From contig JABSTR010003205.1 in the NCBI GenBank assembly GCA_013339765.2, positions 22,102 to 86,101 on the forward strand: a DNA stretch of 64,000 bases. The letters run 5' to 3'. Within the stretch, counting starts at the first letter, position 1. The number at the start of each line of letters is the position of its first letter. The notes under the pieces were generated by a model. That model made no database searches, was not told the origin of the DNA, and saw only the letters and a program-made list of their open reading frames with translations. Source of the DNA: Haemaphysalis longicornis (taxonomy: Eukaryota; Arthropoda; Arachnida; Ixodida; Ixodidae). Of the stretch, positions 34,655 to 45,528 are shown one piece after another. The translations under genes were made by a program, and so were the position numbers.

Positions 34655-35518
34655 AGTCCTGCCCATGGCGTTTTCTATTATCAGAAGAAAACTTACGCGT
34701 ATCAAGAGGTCTGGTGCATGCTTCCTTGAAACTCACAGCAAGCGTGAGAGCGGTGAACAGTACAGTGACAGCGCGTGTTCGCCTCGTTTTCGTCGGCGCC
34801 ATTCGAATGCGAAACACGACTCCTCTTACGCGTAGTCCCAAGCGCCCTTTCAAAACGTGCAGTGGAAACCCGGTTCCGAGCGTTTCCAGGCCGCGTCTTG
34901 CGTCGCCACGCGGATAACCGTCCATACCTGCCTGAGTCAACGCAGCCTCGTCTCGGACTCGATGTAAATCCACTATTGTTCCAGCTGGCTGTCGAGTGTG
35001 CGCAAGGTTACCGCACATGGCCGGCCCCAATTCCTAGTATCGCCCCGAGGCGGGCGTAAGATGGCAAAAGTAAAAAAAAATCAACAATCTAATTCGGAAA
35101 AGTTAAAAACCCGTTACAGGCTTCATCATTGGAGGAGAACGACTAATTCATTCTTCTAACGGCTACGAAAAGGTCTTCAGGATTGTAAGATATTCATAGC
35201 TTGCGCCTATCCATATAACGTGCATCTGGTGCGCGCAAGGGTCAGTTCAGGCAGCGCCCAGTCGAGTTCACAGTAGAAGAATATAGTTCACAATAAAAGA
35301 GAAGAACGCAATAGAATAGTCGAGTTCACTTGAACGGCTTTGTGTGCCTTGCTGTTAAGAACCCGAGGGACACTACATTAAAGCTGAGCAATTAAGAGCT
35401 TCTTCTTCATGATATTTTATTCCGAATGCAGACGATGTCTTCTTTATACATGAATTATGGCTTACCATAGGCTGCCGGAAGTGCAGGATGTTAAGAACCT
35501 TGCGTGAAATAAAGTTTT
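34655..35518. other. No gene recognised
   Basis: Both strands have open frames around 34600-35060 (up to 145 codons, minus). Neither shows a domain or splice pattern, and I take them as chance. Confidence 0.4.
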
Positions 35519-35555
35519 GTAACTCTCTTTGACGGACTCCGTCAAAGAGAGTTAC
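35519..35555. repeat. Perfect 37-bp palindrome
   Basis: GTAACTCTCTTTGACGGA (35519-35536) and its exact reverse complement (35538-35555) flank a single C. It could act as a bidirectional hairpin or be a remnant of fused transposon ends. Confidence 0.95.
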
Positions 35556-35836
35556 TTGCTCTTGTGACATCCTGTACATAGGCTCTATGTAAGGATCACA
35601 GGATATTTATTAATAGGACCGACTACACTGGACTCTTTGAACGAGGTCTGGTGGTAGCGGGCTTGTAAAAACGACCTCGAAGTGGTAATCTGAAAGGTAA
35701 CAAGGTTCCTGTATTGACTTTTTTCTAGAGACTATGTTATAACTGTGAAATCTAAGGCAGCTTCTACTGGAGCATGCTGACTTCTTTACTCACCTTGCGA
35801 CCAAAGGCGTTGCACGTAATTCTATTGGGCGTTGAG
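35556..35836. other. No feature seen
   Basis: A short unclassified stretch between the palindrome and a LINE tail. Confidence 0.3.
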
Positions 35837-36035
35837 TAGGAGGAGGAGGAATAAACTTTTATTGAAGCCCAATCCCACTCCGTGTGTGGAGGCAGACCAG
35901 TGGGGAGACTTAGTACAGGAGTCCCTGGCTCTGGCTGGCAGTCCGGGCCCGTCTCACCAGGTTAAGCTGGGAGCCGGGTTCAGCGCTGGACAGCTGCGCC
36001 GCCCACTGTGAAGTGGAAGGGTTGGGATTGGGAGG
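35837..36035 (-). mobile_element. LINE 3' end, 5'-truncated
   Basis: On the plus strand an AGG repeat is followed by AATAAACTTTTATTG. On the minus strand that reads CAATAAAAGTTTATT running into a TCC repeat, a LINE tail. Upstream on the minus strand, QLNLVRRARTA-like coding resembles the extreme C-terminus of tick LINE ORF2 proteins. Everything further 5' is missing. Confidence 0.55.
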
Positions 36036-36279
36036 GAGGTCGGGTGTGTGGGAGCATTCCTCATACTATGTGATAAAGTGTACCCCTTTCGGGACAAAAC
36101 TTGCACTGTGGTGAGTGAGAGGTGGGGAAGATCAAATGCCAGAGTAAGCCCCCATTACGCGACGGGGGCGGTGGGAGTTGAGTGGCGGGTTCAGCTTACC
36201 TCGACGCGTCCGAGTTTATATGAACCCTGTCCAAAGAATCGAGGTGAGGGGAGCGGCGGTGTTCACGGAAAAGGGGCTA

Positions 36280-36837
36280 CCGTATTTTCACGATTCTAAC
36301 GCGCACCCTCTTTTGCTAAATGTAGCTTAATTTTGTGTGCGCGTTACAATAGGGCTCAAAACCGAAAACAGGTTCCAAATCGGCCAGCATACATTGCCAT
36401 AGGCACGAGGTCCCTCCCAAACTCCAACTCAATCCAAATAAAACAATCCGTCAATATCACGTGAGTGAATTTCGGCGCACTCATTCCTGAATGACATAAC
36501 TTGGTCAGCTGTTACACATTTTTCTACCATTGCTATTAGCCCGTCACACGTAGAATTATGAAGGTCAAGACACCTGAAATCGCAAACAGCTTCAATGTTT
36601 CTCACCATAATTGTATGCTCTGCGCAGGAGCTGGATAAGCAAGTTTACGAAGCACAATTTATTTTTGGCTACCACAGTTGCACGCGCAAAATAAAATCTC
36701 CCTTCTTCTAGGTAAGTAGTGTCATGCACTTTACATCTGCGCGGTAAAGCCGGCCGTCCAATTATGTTTTCGGATTTTCCTGCGTGAACCCACCCGCGCG
36801 GTACAATCGGTGGCGCGTTATAATCATGCAAATACGG
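36280..36837. mobile_element. TA-flanked MITE (Tc1/mariner-pogo type ends)
   Basis: The left end CCGTATTTTCACGATTCTAA and the inverse of the right end CCGTATTTGCATGATTATAA form terminal inverted repeats of about 28 bp, continuing CGCGC. TA lies directly outside both ends (36278-36279 and 36838-36839). The 558-bp interior has no transposase. Confidence 0.8.
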
Positions 36838-36839
36838 TA

Positions 36840-38469
36840 TCCAGCTCCCCACCGCCCGCCGACTCAGCCCGACGAGCGCGTCAACCCACCCCCTGCCTGC
36901 GAGTCGACCGGACTCGCCCCGACGGCTTTTCGACTCACCGCGTCCGCTTATACATGGGGGTGTCGAGTCTAAAAAACCTGTTTATTTCGACTCAACGCGC
37001 CCTCGTCGGGTCAATGTAAACGGGGCTATTTACACTGACCCGACACTGAGCTTCGATATCGGTTGAAATTGTTGGCCCGTCCACCCGCCAGACTATTAGC
37101 CTGTGAAGCCAATACACTGCACAAACGCGGGGCAACAAAGCCGCAAAGGCCAGAACCCGGATATATATATATTCTAAGAAAACTGCGCCTGTCTCTCACG
37201 AAGCCATGTTCATTCTCCGAGCTGGGGCTCCCCGCTTCTTCTGCCTCTCGCAGTCGGTGGCTGTCCTCTTTAGTATTGTAGTAAATTGACCACTGGCAGA
37301 ACTTCATGTGCCATGATTAAGATGAACACTAGTGCTCTCTTGTAACGTCCACAATGCAAAACCCTCCGCTTAAGACGAATTTCTGGTAATACAAATTTTC
37401 ACCGTCCCCTCGAGTTTACCTTAATGTATATATATGTATACAATGTATACAGAAATAAGGGTTTGGCAGTCGAGAAAACCTCGGAAAGCAAAGGGGAGGA
37501 TGTGTAGATCATTGAAACAGATTAAGAATTTGGAAAGAAAGAAAGAAAGTGAAGAAAAATGTATACATATATACAATGTATATACATATATACGCTAACC
37601 TGCTCCCCGTACTGTCGTCCGCTGTGCATTCTGTGCAGCTACAGCAATCACTAAGTGGGCCCAGATGGGACCTTGCTTGTTGTCTTTATCGTATGTGAAT
37701 GAGACTTAGCATAGGTTGCTCCCTTTGTTTTTTGTTTGTTTGTTTGTTTGTTTTTTGGGGGGGGGGAGAGGAGGAAAGGGCGCTTTTCAGGCTTGAGACA
37801 CGTGCAGAATTCTTGTGGTCAGCCCTCCAAGTGCTTCCGCACTATAACAGTACCCTGTCCTTGCCAATCCCTGAGAAAGAATGCGCCATTCTTCAGTGCA
37901 CACACAGGCTTCACTCAACAGCGGGCACAATTTTACAAAGTGGGGCACCTAGTGCTCCCGCATAAACATAGTGCAGGTGCAAACATTATCTGTTCTGTAG
38001 TCCTCTAAATATCTTGGCTGTGACCCTCATAAGGCAAAAGCTGCGCCACCAAGGGCTACTGCTGAGCATTTTTAAATGAAACTTGCTCCAAGATCAGACC
38101 AAGCTACACCGAGTTGTGCACAACTTCAAAAAGGTCTCCTCCAGATGAAATCTTCCAACTGTGTTTTTGAGTACCTTTAAGTGTGCCATGCTTTGTACAA
38201 CAACAACACGAGGAAAGATGCAAATATTTGGGGCAAAGAAGCATGCTAAGCCCCCTTGTTAGATGTGCGATGAGACACCTCTGACTTGACGTGAAGCTTA
38301 CATCGGCCCAAACCACCTTATCCATCAGTGACCACTTGAAAATGTGCACTTCGGTAGAAAATTACACAGGCCATTTGAGTGCAAAGGTTGTATTCGTACG
38401 CCTCAGTTGATAAAAAGAAATATGACTTAACAAAACTTGTTGAGCTAGTTGGTTCATGCTTATTGGATT
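36840..38469. other. No gene seen
   Basis: A small hairpin (TCGGGTCAATGTAAA at about 37004 and its near-inverse ending at about 37044), TATA-rich repeats near 37425 and 37560, and a TTTG/poly-G tract at 37730-37765. No gene is supported. Confidence 0.45.
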
Positions 38470-38565
38470 AATAAAAGCGGCGCCTAAGCAGACGAAAACG
38501 AAGTAGAAACATACGTACGTGCATGTTTCTACTTTGTCTTCGTCTACTTAGCGCCCGCTTTTATT
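38470..38565. repeat. Imperfect 43-bp palindrome
   Basis: Arms 38470-38512 and 38523-38565 pair at 37 of 43 positions around a 10-bp loop. They begin and end in AATAAAAG/CTTTTATT. It is probably a foldback repeat. Confidence 0.85.
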
Positions 38566-39288
38566 ATTTCCGATAAAAGAAAAATAGTGGAAGAAAGCAG
38601 GGATGTAAGGGCACATAAAGTAGCAAACTTTTTGTATCAAATGAAACAATTTGTGTGAGTGAGCCCCCCTCTTTATCGATCTGCGCCAAGGAATGCGCTC
38701 TTGCCAAATGTCTGTGACCTTTTCTTTATGCTTCTCTTATCCTGATCGATATACCCTAAATAAATAAGTTGCAAGTAGTGCCCGTCCTGTCAGTTCAATG
38801 GCCTCGTGGTCTTCGCGCCAAGAATTGATGCAAGTACCAACGCAGCTCCTGGACGAGTGGTTGAAGGGTAAAAGTGGCTATGGTGCAGCTGTTCCACTAG
38901 TAGAAAACAGAAAATTCCAGTGATTGGGTATAAAAACAGATTTTCAGCCAAAGGCCAAAGTGGGTATAAAACAGCACATCACCCTATTCTAACGCCCAAT
39001 GCAAGCACAAGACAGTGCGGCACTTTTCTGCTGTATATGTGGCAGTTACCTGGAATGCAGTCTTTGTTGCCTGCCTTGCTGACATAAATATAAGCGAAGC
39101 AGACATTATGGTGGGTAGCACAGGCCACAGCTGCAACTAGAGCTTCTATGTACAGTTAAAAAGCATTGTGCGTTTCGTTGTTTAACCCTTCGCACAAACT
39201 CGTCTTTGTCTACATTGTTCTACTTTTATTCCGATGCCGTTGTGCATCTGTTTATTGATTCGGCCGCTTGTGCCTTCAGCTTCAGATT
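38566..39288. other. No gene seen
   Basis: AT-rich sequence upstream of the THAP pseudogene. CTTCAGCTTCAG just before 39286 could be an acceptor for it. Confidence 0.4.
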
Positions 39289-39740
39289 ATGGCAAGTGTC
39301 AAGAAGCCTCGAAAGGAAAGCACGTGTTTTGTTCCGCTATGCACTAGAGGGTGCCGTTCTAACAGGGAAAATATGTCGCTCTTTAAAGCATCGACTGACC
39401 CTTCACGGTTGTCAGAGTAGGAGAAGCGGATCAAGAGAGCGGACAGGAAGCTGACGCCAAATGCGGCAGTATGCGAAAAGCACTTTGACGATAACTGCCT
39501 TGAGCGTTCGTTCAAGATAACAGTGAACGGGCGTTGTGAACGAGATCCCTTGCGACAAACTGCGCCTAAGCCGGATGCTGTCCCTATACAGTATTCGAGG
39601 GATACCCGATGCACCTCATAACGAAGGTTGTATCGAAAAGAAAGGTCAGAGACCTTTGTAAGCAGGAGCCGGTTGCGAAACGGCGCAGGGTGACCACCGA
39701 GACGCTGAACGAGGAGACGACAAAACGTGGCCGCACCTGA
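39289..39740 (+). pseudogene. THAP-domain protein pseudogene
   Basis: The frame from ATG 39289 gives a THAP zinc-finger module: CFVPLCTRGCRS (first Cys pair at 39325 and 39340), FKASTDP, KRIKRADRKLTPNA, and VCEKHFDDN (Cys at 39472, His at 39481). This fits the C2CH pattern of sequence-specific DNA-binding THAP domains. A TAG at 39418 replaces the Trp that is invariant in the family (one base from TGG). Near 39590 the frame shifts by one base and continues as YPMHLITKVVSKRKVRDL to a TGA at 39738. THAP domains occur in P-element-type transposases and in host regulators; no transposase core follows here. The gene is broken unless the assembly is wrong at both points. Confidence 0.7.
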
Positions 39741-40034
39741 AGAAACCACAGAAGCTTCGATCATCCCGAACCCCTAGGAGAAAATTAGGTCGTCATCCTT
39801 TTGATTCCTGGATGAAGCTCGCAACAGCACCAGCTGACACGTGAACTTACGCGAGATGTAAACACCCAGGCGAACGACTTCTCCCATATTTTTATTGAGA
39901 AATGGTACTTATCATTTCTACATGTTTAACTGCCGTTGTATGGTGGAATAAACTATGAAATGTTGTTGAATTGTATTTATTATTTATCAGCCAGGCGCAA
40001 TGATTAGGATCCATACAAAATGCAGTCCGTTTTA
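39741..40034. other. No gene seen
   Basis: AT-rich, no feature. Confidence 0.4.
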
Positions 40035-40385
40035 TCTGCCGAAGATATGACCGCGATTTTTTCGGCTACGTCCAACTTAGCAACTTTGGGTTTAACTCCG
40101 TTATCGGCTCGGCGCCATTCAGAATGCTTAAAATCCCTGTACACATTGATTAATTCACCGCGCTTGCCCTCGCTTCACAGGTATCTACAGTTTGCCACAC
40201 CACCCTCTGTTCGCACCAGAAGCCAACATGCGCTAAATATTACTCCATTCACCCCAAAACTGATTTATTAAATATAGTTTTTTTTTCCTTTGACTATTGA
40301 GCTCTGGAACTCGCTACCCGGTGATACTCGCGGGCTCCCTTTAGATCAATCTCTGAGTTCAATATCAAATGCGTGTTAAGTCGAG
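40035..40385 (+). pseudogene. Jockey/CR1-type LINE C-terminus
   Basis: RHSECLKSLYTLINSPRLPS, ATPPSVRTRSQHAL, and then FFPLTIELWNSLPGD match the C-terminal end of jockey/CR1 reverse transcriptases, where SFFPRTI-x-x-WN-x-LP is characteristic. A T run and a stop break the frame near 40270. No RT core is adjacent. A related RT piece lies inside the hAT at 45083-45490. Confidence 0.7.
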
Positions 40386-40478
40386 ATTTCTTTGTTCTTT
40401 TGCTTTCTTTGGTCTCGCCTTTGTTCATTCTGTATCTTAAGTAGTTTTGTGAACCAGACAATCTGTGCCATGCGCTCG

Positions 40479-40549
40479 TGTTTTAGATGCGAATCTCATT
40501 CACTCGCCTTGTCCCTCCATACGGCGTTGTCCGTCCACACCCCTCCCCC
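40479..40549 (-). repeat. Dispersed repeat, inverted partner of 17779-17854
   Basis: TTTTAGATGCGAATCTCATT and TCCCTCCATACGGCGTTGTC are the reverse complement, with few changes, of the right part of the insertion at 17.5-17.9 kb. Confidence 0.8.
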
Positions 40550-40564
40550 TACACTGTAAAAAAA

Positions 40565-40650
40565 TAATAGCGGCGCCAGCTTTCGATCCCACGACCCTGT
40601 GGGCGGAACGCGAGGTACATAGTGCTCTTCCCACTGCGCCACAAAACCGG
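40565..40650 (-). repeat. tRNA-like repeat head
   Basis: The minus strand reads TGGCGCAGTGGGAAGAGC (A box) and later GTGGGATCGAAAGC (B-box position). The anticodon region does not form a clear stem. A tRNA-derived repeat is likely. Confidence 0.4.
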
Positions 40651-40654
40651 GACA

Positions 40655-41859
40655 GAATCAAATGCTACGAACGCGCCTTATATCCTTGACTCATTCAAAC
40701 TACGTCAAGATGCTACGTCAAGTGTGACACGTCTCTCTTCGGCTTTTCGGTGCTTTGGTCGCGTTTCCCGGGTTTCAACCTTGGACCTATTGCCAACAGT
40801 GCTGTTTCTTGACAAAGGACCTCTGGCACCTCAACGACCCGTCAGTAACGACGCCCGAGGCGCTCATGTAGGCCCCGGGCCAACGGAGCATCATCGTCGC
40901 CGAGTAGGCCTAGCGTCCGCCGGCAACGCTGGCATTAGACCTAGGCGCGCCGCGGTTGCTATAGCAACGCCTGCGCTACGCTCGCTGTGCATGGATGCGA
41001 CGCTGCAACGCCACAGTATGAACGCTGAACTTGAAGCGACTCCTGCTGCCCCGGATCCAATGGAGGACGAGCCCATTGCGGCAACGGCTAATGGTGGTTC
41101 GACTAACACCAAGAAGCGGACATGTGATAAACCATCGGACTCGCCTGCTACACCGACTCAGGATACTTTTGCGCATAAACGTGGCCGTGCATCTGAAGTG
41201 CATACGGTGACCCCCGGGCTATCTCCGCTATACAAAGTGGCGATAAAACCACGGGAGTGCTTCAATGTGACGACGCTGCCGAACCGTGTCCCCCAAGCCA
41301 CATTGGATTCCTGTTTCCAAACCACGGGGTTCCAGGGCTTCGCGATTCACCGGCCCACTAACAGCGTCTCCGTGTGGGTGCGTTCGCTCAATGATGTCGA
41401 GCGTCTCCATGGCCTGAAGGAAATTCCTCTACCTGGTCGCACCGCACTGCCCGTTCAAGCGTACCTGATTTCGGGGTCAGATCTCCGCAGTATGTAGTTT
41501 CCGGCGTTGACCCAGACGAGTCCCTGCACAGGTTTCTTGCGGCAACACTTACGTGCACTAATCACAAGATCTTGCAAGCCCCGGTACATGGGTCGCAGCC
41601 GAACATGCCTTGTCACCCTTCAGCACCCGACGTCTCCGCCAGCGCGCATTACATATTATGGCTGCATACTGCAATTCCGCCCTTACAAGTCAGGCGTAAT
41701 ATATTGCTACAGGTGCTTTCGGCCTGGCCATATGCGTACCTCCTGCCCTCAACCTGAAGACACCGCCGAGAAGTCCCAAGAAACTGCCAAATATAAATGT
41801 GGAGCCTGAAAAAGGATGACCACGACGTCGCATCCAAGGTCTGCCCCGTTAAGCGCAAA
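40655..41859 (+). pseudogene. LINE-B, 5' part: ORF1 with zinc knuckle, decayed
   Basis: The likely ORF1 start is ATG 40991. The protein resembles tick LINE ORF1s: KVAIKPRECFNVTTLPNRVP, WVRSLNDVERL, then YVVSGVDPDESLHRFLAAT, RYMGRSRTCLVTLQ, and the CCHC knuckle CYRCFRPGHMRTSC (about 41705-41750). One-base shifts occur near 41489, 41578 and 41805. The sequence ends abruptly at GCGCAAA (41853-41859), the target duplication of LINE-A. The same ORF1 resumes at 50749 in frame. Confidence 0.75.
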
Positions 41860-43390
41860 GGAGGAGGAGGAAAATGACTTTATTGATATCAATCCGGCAT
41901 GTAAGGGTGGATCAGGCCGCGCAGGGCTTCACCAACCCCCTATCTCACTAGACCTCAGCGTGGACCGGTCCGGCGCTAGCTACTAGGAGTTACCTCCGTT
42001 CGCTTTTGCCGGGCCAGGGCCGCGTCGAGCCGCTGGATGGCTTGGAGTTGCGCCTGATGGTCAGGCGAACTGATGTAGTGTTCCATGTCCGAGTCCCGCA
42101 CGGTTCCCCCCGCACACGCGTCACACCCCCACAGCACATGGGCTAAGGTTGCCAGTTCTCGCGCACACACACTGCACGTAGCACTTTCAAACAGTCCGGG
42201 ACACACGTGCCGGGCTAGGGCCGGCGTGAGTACTGTTCCAGTCTGTAGCTGTCGTAAGAGGACCCCCTCACGTCGCCCTAGTCTCGGGTGAGGCCCAGGC
42301 AACGCTCGGCGGCCCTCTCGGTACCAAGCGAGGATTTCTCCGTAGTCCAGTAGCGGGTCCGGGTCCAGGAAGTCAGCCTCGTCCGCTTCCGAGGGGCGGG
42401 GGGGGCGCCGCACGGTACGCGAGCTCACGCGCGACGACGTCCGCCTCCTCGTTGCGGTTGGCCACTCCCCCTGGGATGACTCCGACGTGGGCCGGGAACC
42501 ATCGTAGATGGGTCGTGGTTGACTTGGTCCTCGGCAGCAGGCTCGCCGCCGGCGTCCCGACGCTGCCGCGGCCAAAGTTGGCGATGGCCGTGCGGGAGTC
42601 GCTCAGGATCGTGGTCGCCTCCGGTGTGCCGCTCAGCGCCAGGGCGATGGCGGCTTCCTCCGCTTGCTCCGCAGACGTCGCTCGGACGCTGCAGGCGTTG
42701 AGTACTTTCCCGTCCGTGGCCCGGACAACCGCTGCCACGTACGTCTTCGGCTTGCGTTGGTGTTTGGCTGCGTCCACGTACACCGCCGTTGCGTCGTCGG
42801 CGTATGTTTCTGCCAGCGCTCTTGCCCTGGCAACCCTTCGCTCCTTGTTGCGGTCCGGGTGCACGTTGCGCGGGAGCGGCAGGACCACCAGGCGCCTTGC
42901 TACTTGCTTGCTCACCTCCTCCCGCTTCGGGGCTTCCTCCCAATAGGATTCGGCCCTTGGCGGGCGCAGGCCGACCCTCTGTAGGATCGCTCTTCCGGCT
43001 TTGGTTGTTGCGAGGCGAGTCAGCTGCGTCGTGCGCTGGGCCTCGCTCACCTCCTCCAGGGTATTATGGACTCCTAGTCGAGCCAGGGCGTCGTTGCTCG
43101 TACTGGCGAGGAGGCCCAGCGCCGTCTTGTGGGCCTTCCTTATTGCAGCGTTGATTTTCTCCCGCTCGTGCCGCAGCCATCCGTGGAACGCGCCGACGTA
43201 CGAGACGTGGCTCGTCACGAACGACTGCAGCAGTCGCAGGAGATTCGTCTCTCGCATCCCGTGTCGTTTGGTGGAGATCTGCTTGACCAGGCGGATCGCC
43301 ACTCCCACCTTCGTTAGCAGCCGGCTCAGAGCGTTGTGGTTGCCGTTTCCCGCGTCGACGTGCATGCCAAGTACTCTGATTTCTCGGACG

Positions 43391-44534
43391 CAGTGATTTC
43401 CCTACACCCCCCCTAGGGGGTGTGTAGACACCCCCTAGTTTTTCTGGACACCCCCCCTTGAATCCCCAAATTTCACTCTTGTCAGTCCTTGTATGGACCT
43501 TTTTCAGTATCGATCTGCCCATGCGCGGATGCGCATGCGCAGATCGATACCGAAAAATGCGTACTTCTCCAATTTTTATTTTGGAATTTATTGCTTGGTT
43601 CTTTCATTCGCAATAAAAACGCTTTGTGTTTCTGTAAATGTATAAATAAAATTTCACGCTTTCGACATTCGAAGATTTTTTTCAGCGTCTTTATTTGGCC
43701 TAGTACCATGTGCCCGGTCTTCAATTGCTTTTGTTTTTACGGACCCTGGATGATTAGCGCTGCTTTCACGCTGCGTCAAGTAAGACGTGTGCATGTTAAA
43801 TTATAAGAACTGCAAATAAATAACATATCGATTCGTCAGAGGCCACTGGTACAGAGCAAGAACAAGCCCGTGAGGAGGTACGAGCAAAGCATATATCGAC
43901 AAGCCCTCACCCAAAATTACTTCGACTGAGGCCGCCTTTGACTTGAACTAAGTGCAGTAAACACACATATAATTTACTTTCTTCGTTGATTCGATGCCGT
44001 TCTTTGTTTACAACCGTAATCTTTGCAGAAGCTCTTTCAGTATGTACATTTAAAATGGGCAATTTGGCGAGGCGAAGCGCTACGGAAGCTAATCCTGGCG
44101 TTTTAATAAATTGGGAGCGTACAATCGGTGCCTGATTTATAAGTGCTGCATAATTCGTGTACTACCTAAACATTGTTTCAAGAACTCAAATTTCGTCACT
44201 TGCCCTGGTAACAAGTTCGAAAATGTCTTTATACGTTGAAAAATGGCGAGAAATTAAAAAAAAAATTAATACGGACCTTTCATGGTAAAAAATGAATTTC
44301 TCTAAATTTGTTTTTTTCTTAGATTGAATAGAAAGCACCGCCTTTCAGGTGTATATATATATATATAAAAAATGTAAAACGTACATCACGGGGATGAGCG
44401 TTTGGTTTAACAGACGTCTATTATTTAACTAGTGGGATAAAAAAACAGCTTTTCTAGTTTATGAACCCCCCCCCCCCACCCCCCCAGAGCCATTGAGACA
44501 CCCCCCCTTGATTCGATGCCTGGGGAAACCCCTG
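43391..44534. mobile_element. Non-autonomous hAT element in LINE-A
   Basis: It starts CAGTGATTTCCCTA and ends TGGGGAAACCCCTG, giving terminal inverted repeats that match at 11 of 14. CTCGGACG is duplicated on both sides (43383-43390 and 44535-44542), the 8-bp duplication typical of hAT. Removal rejoins LINE-A codons PHVR to EIRVLG in frame. Inside are C-rich blocks (GACACCCCCCCTTGA near each end) and a palindrome GTATCGATCTG...CAGATCGATAC (about 43508-43550). There is no transposase. Confidence 0.85.
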
Positions 44535-45082
44535 CTCGGACGTGCGGGATGGTGGTGCCGTCTTCGGTCCGCAGCGTGATGTTAGCCGCCTCCTTCTCCG
44601 CCGACTTGCGCCAGTGGCCAGGAGGTGGCAATACCAGTAGCTCCGACTTCTGCGGAGAGCATCGGAGGCCTGTCCCCCGCAGGCAGTCTTCTATCTGCCA
44701 GATTGCCTCTTGCAGTGACTCTCTATGTGGCCGGTCGTGCCTCCCGTCATCCACAATGTGATGTCATCTGCATATATTGTGTGCTGGACCTGCGGCAATC
44801 GGGCAAGGCGCTCGGCCACTGGTATCATGACTATATTGAAAAGAAAGGGGGAGATGACGGCCCCTTGCGGTGTGCCGACGCTGCCCAACCTTCGCTCCTC
44901 CAGCTGCAGGTAGAGGTGTGCGCCGTGTCGGTTTTGACCGGCGGCGGCGTGGTGGTCGTTTTTTGTCGGCGGCGGCGGCGTCGGCGGCGCGGCGCCGGGT
45001 ATTCATCGGCGGCGGCGCACGGCCAATTTTTTGTTGGCGGCGGCGGCGCCGGCGGCGCCGAAACCGGAACCGCAAATTAAAA

Positions 45083-45490
45083 AAGGCCAGCCATTAAAAA
45101 ATCGTTCCGCTACATCCAACGCGATTTGGACAACATTCAGCTGTGGTGTCACAAGCGGCACATGTCATTAAACCTGAAAAAAACCTGTACACATGGTTTT
45201 ACGAAGAAAAGAAATGCCTCGAAAAATTTTTACGCTATAGACGGGTACTCGTTGCAAACTGTGGTGAATTTAAGTATCTAGGTGTTTTCCTTACTCCGGC
45301 ACTGTGCTGGCATCTGCATGTTGATTTTTATAGCTTCAAAGCCTGTCGCATGTTTTCATTTCATTCTGAACTGAGAAGTCTGTCGAAATGTTCACTTTCA
45401 AGTTTTCATGTCTGCGTAGAAACACCAAAGAGTTCCCCCAAACCTACGTGAGAACGGTATTGAAATATGCATGTACTGCGTGGGACCCGC
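45083..45490 (+). pseudogene. Jockey/CR1-type RT fragment inside the hAT
   Basis: Plus-strand pieces DLDNIQLWCHKRHMSLNLKK, YAIDGYSLQTVV, FKYLGVFLTPALCWHLHVDF and VRTVLEYACTVWDP-like sequence match the RT stretch following YADD in jockey/CR1 LINEs. Several frame changes occur. It lacks both ends of a LINE, so it is a captured or truncated copy within the hAT. Confidence 0.7.
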
Positions 45491-45528
45491 CCACCACAAT
45501 GGACGGGTCCCACAACAATGCACAGTCT

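Noticed and set aside
34593..35030. 145-codon minus-strand open frame
   Set aside because: No recognisable domain, no supporting splice sites, and an equally open plus-strand frame covers the same bases.
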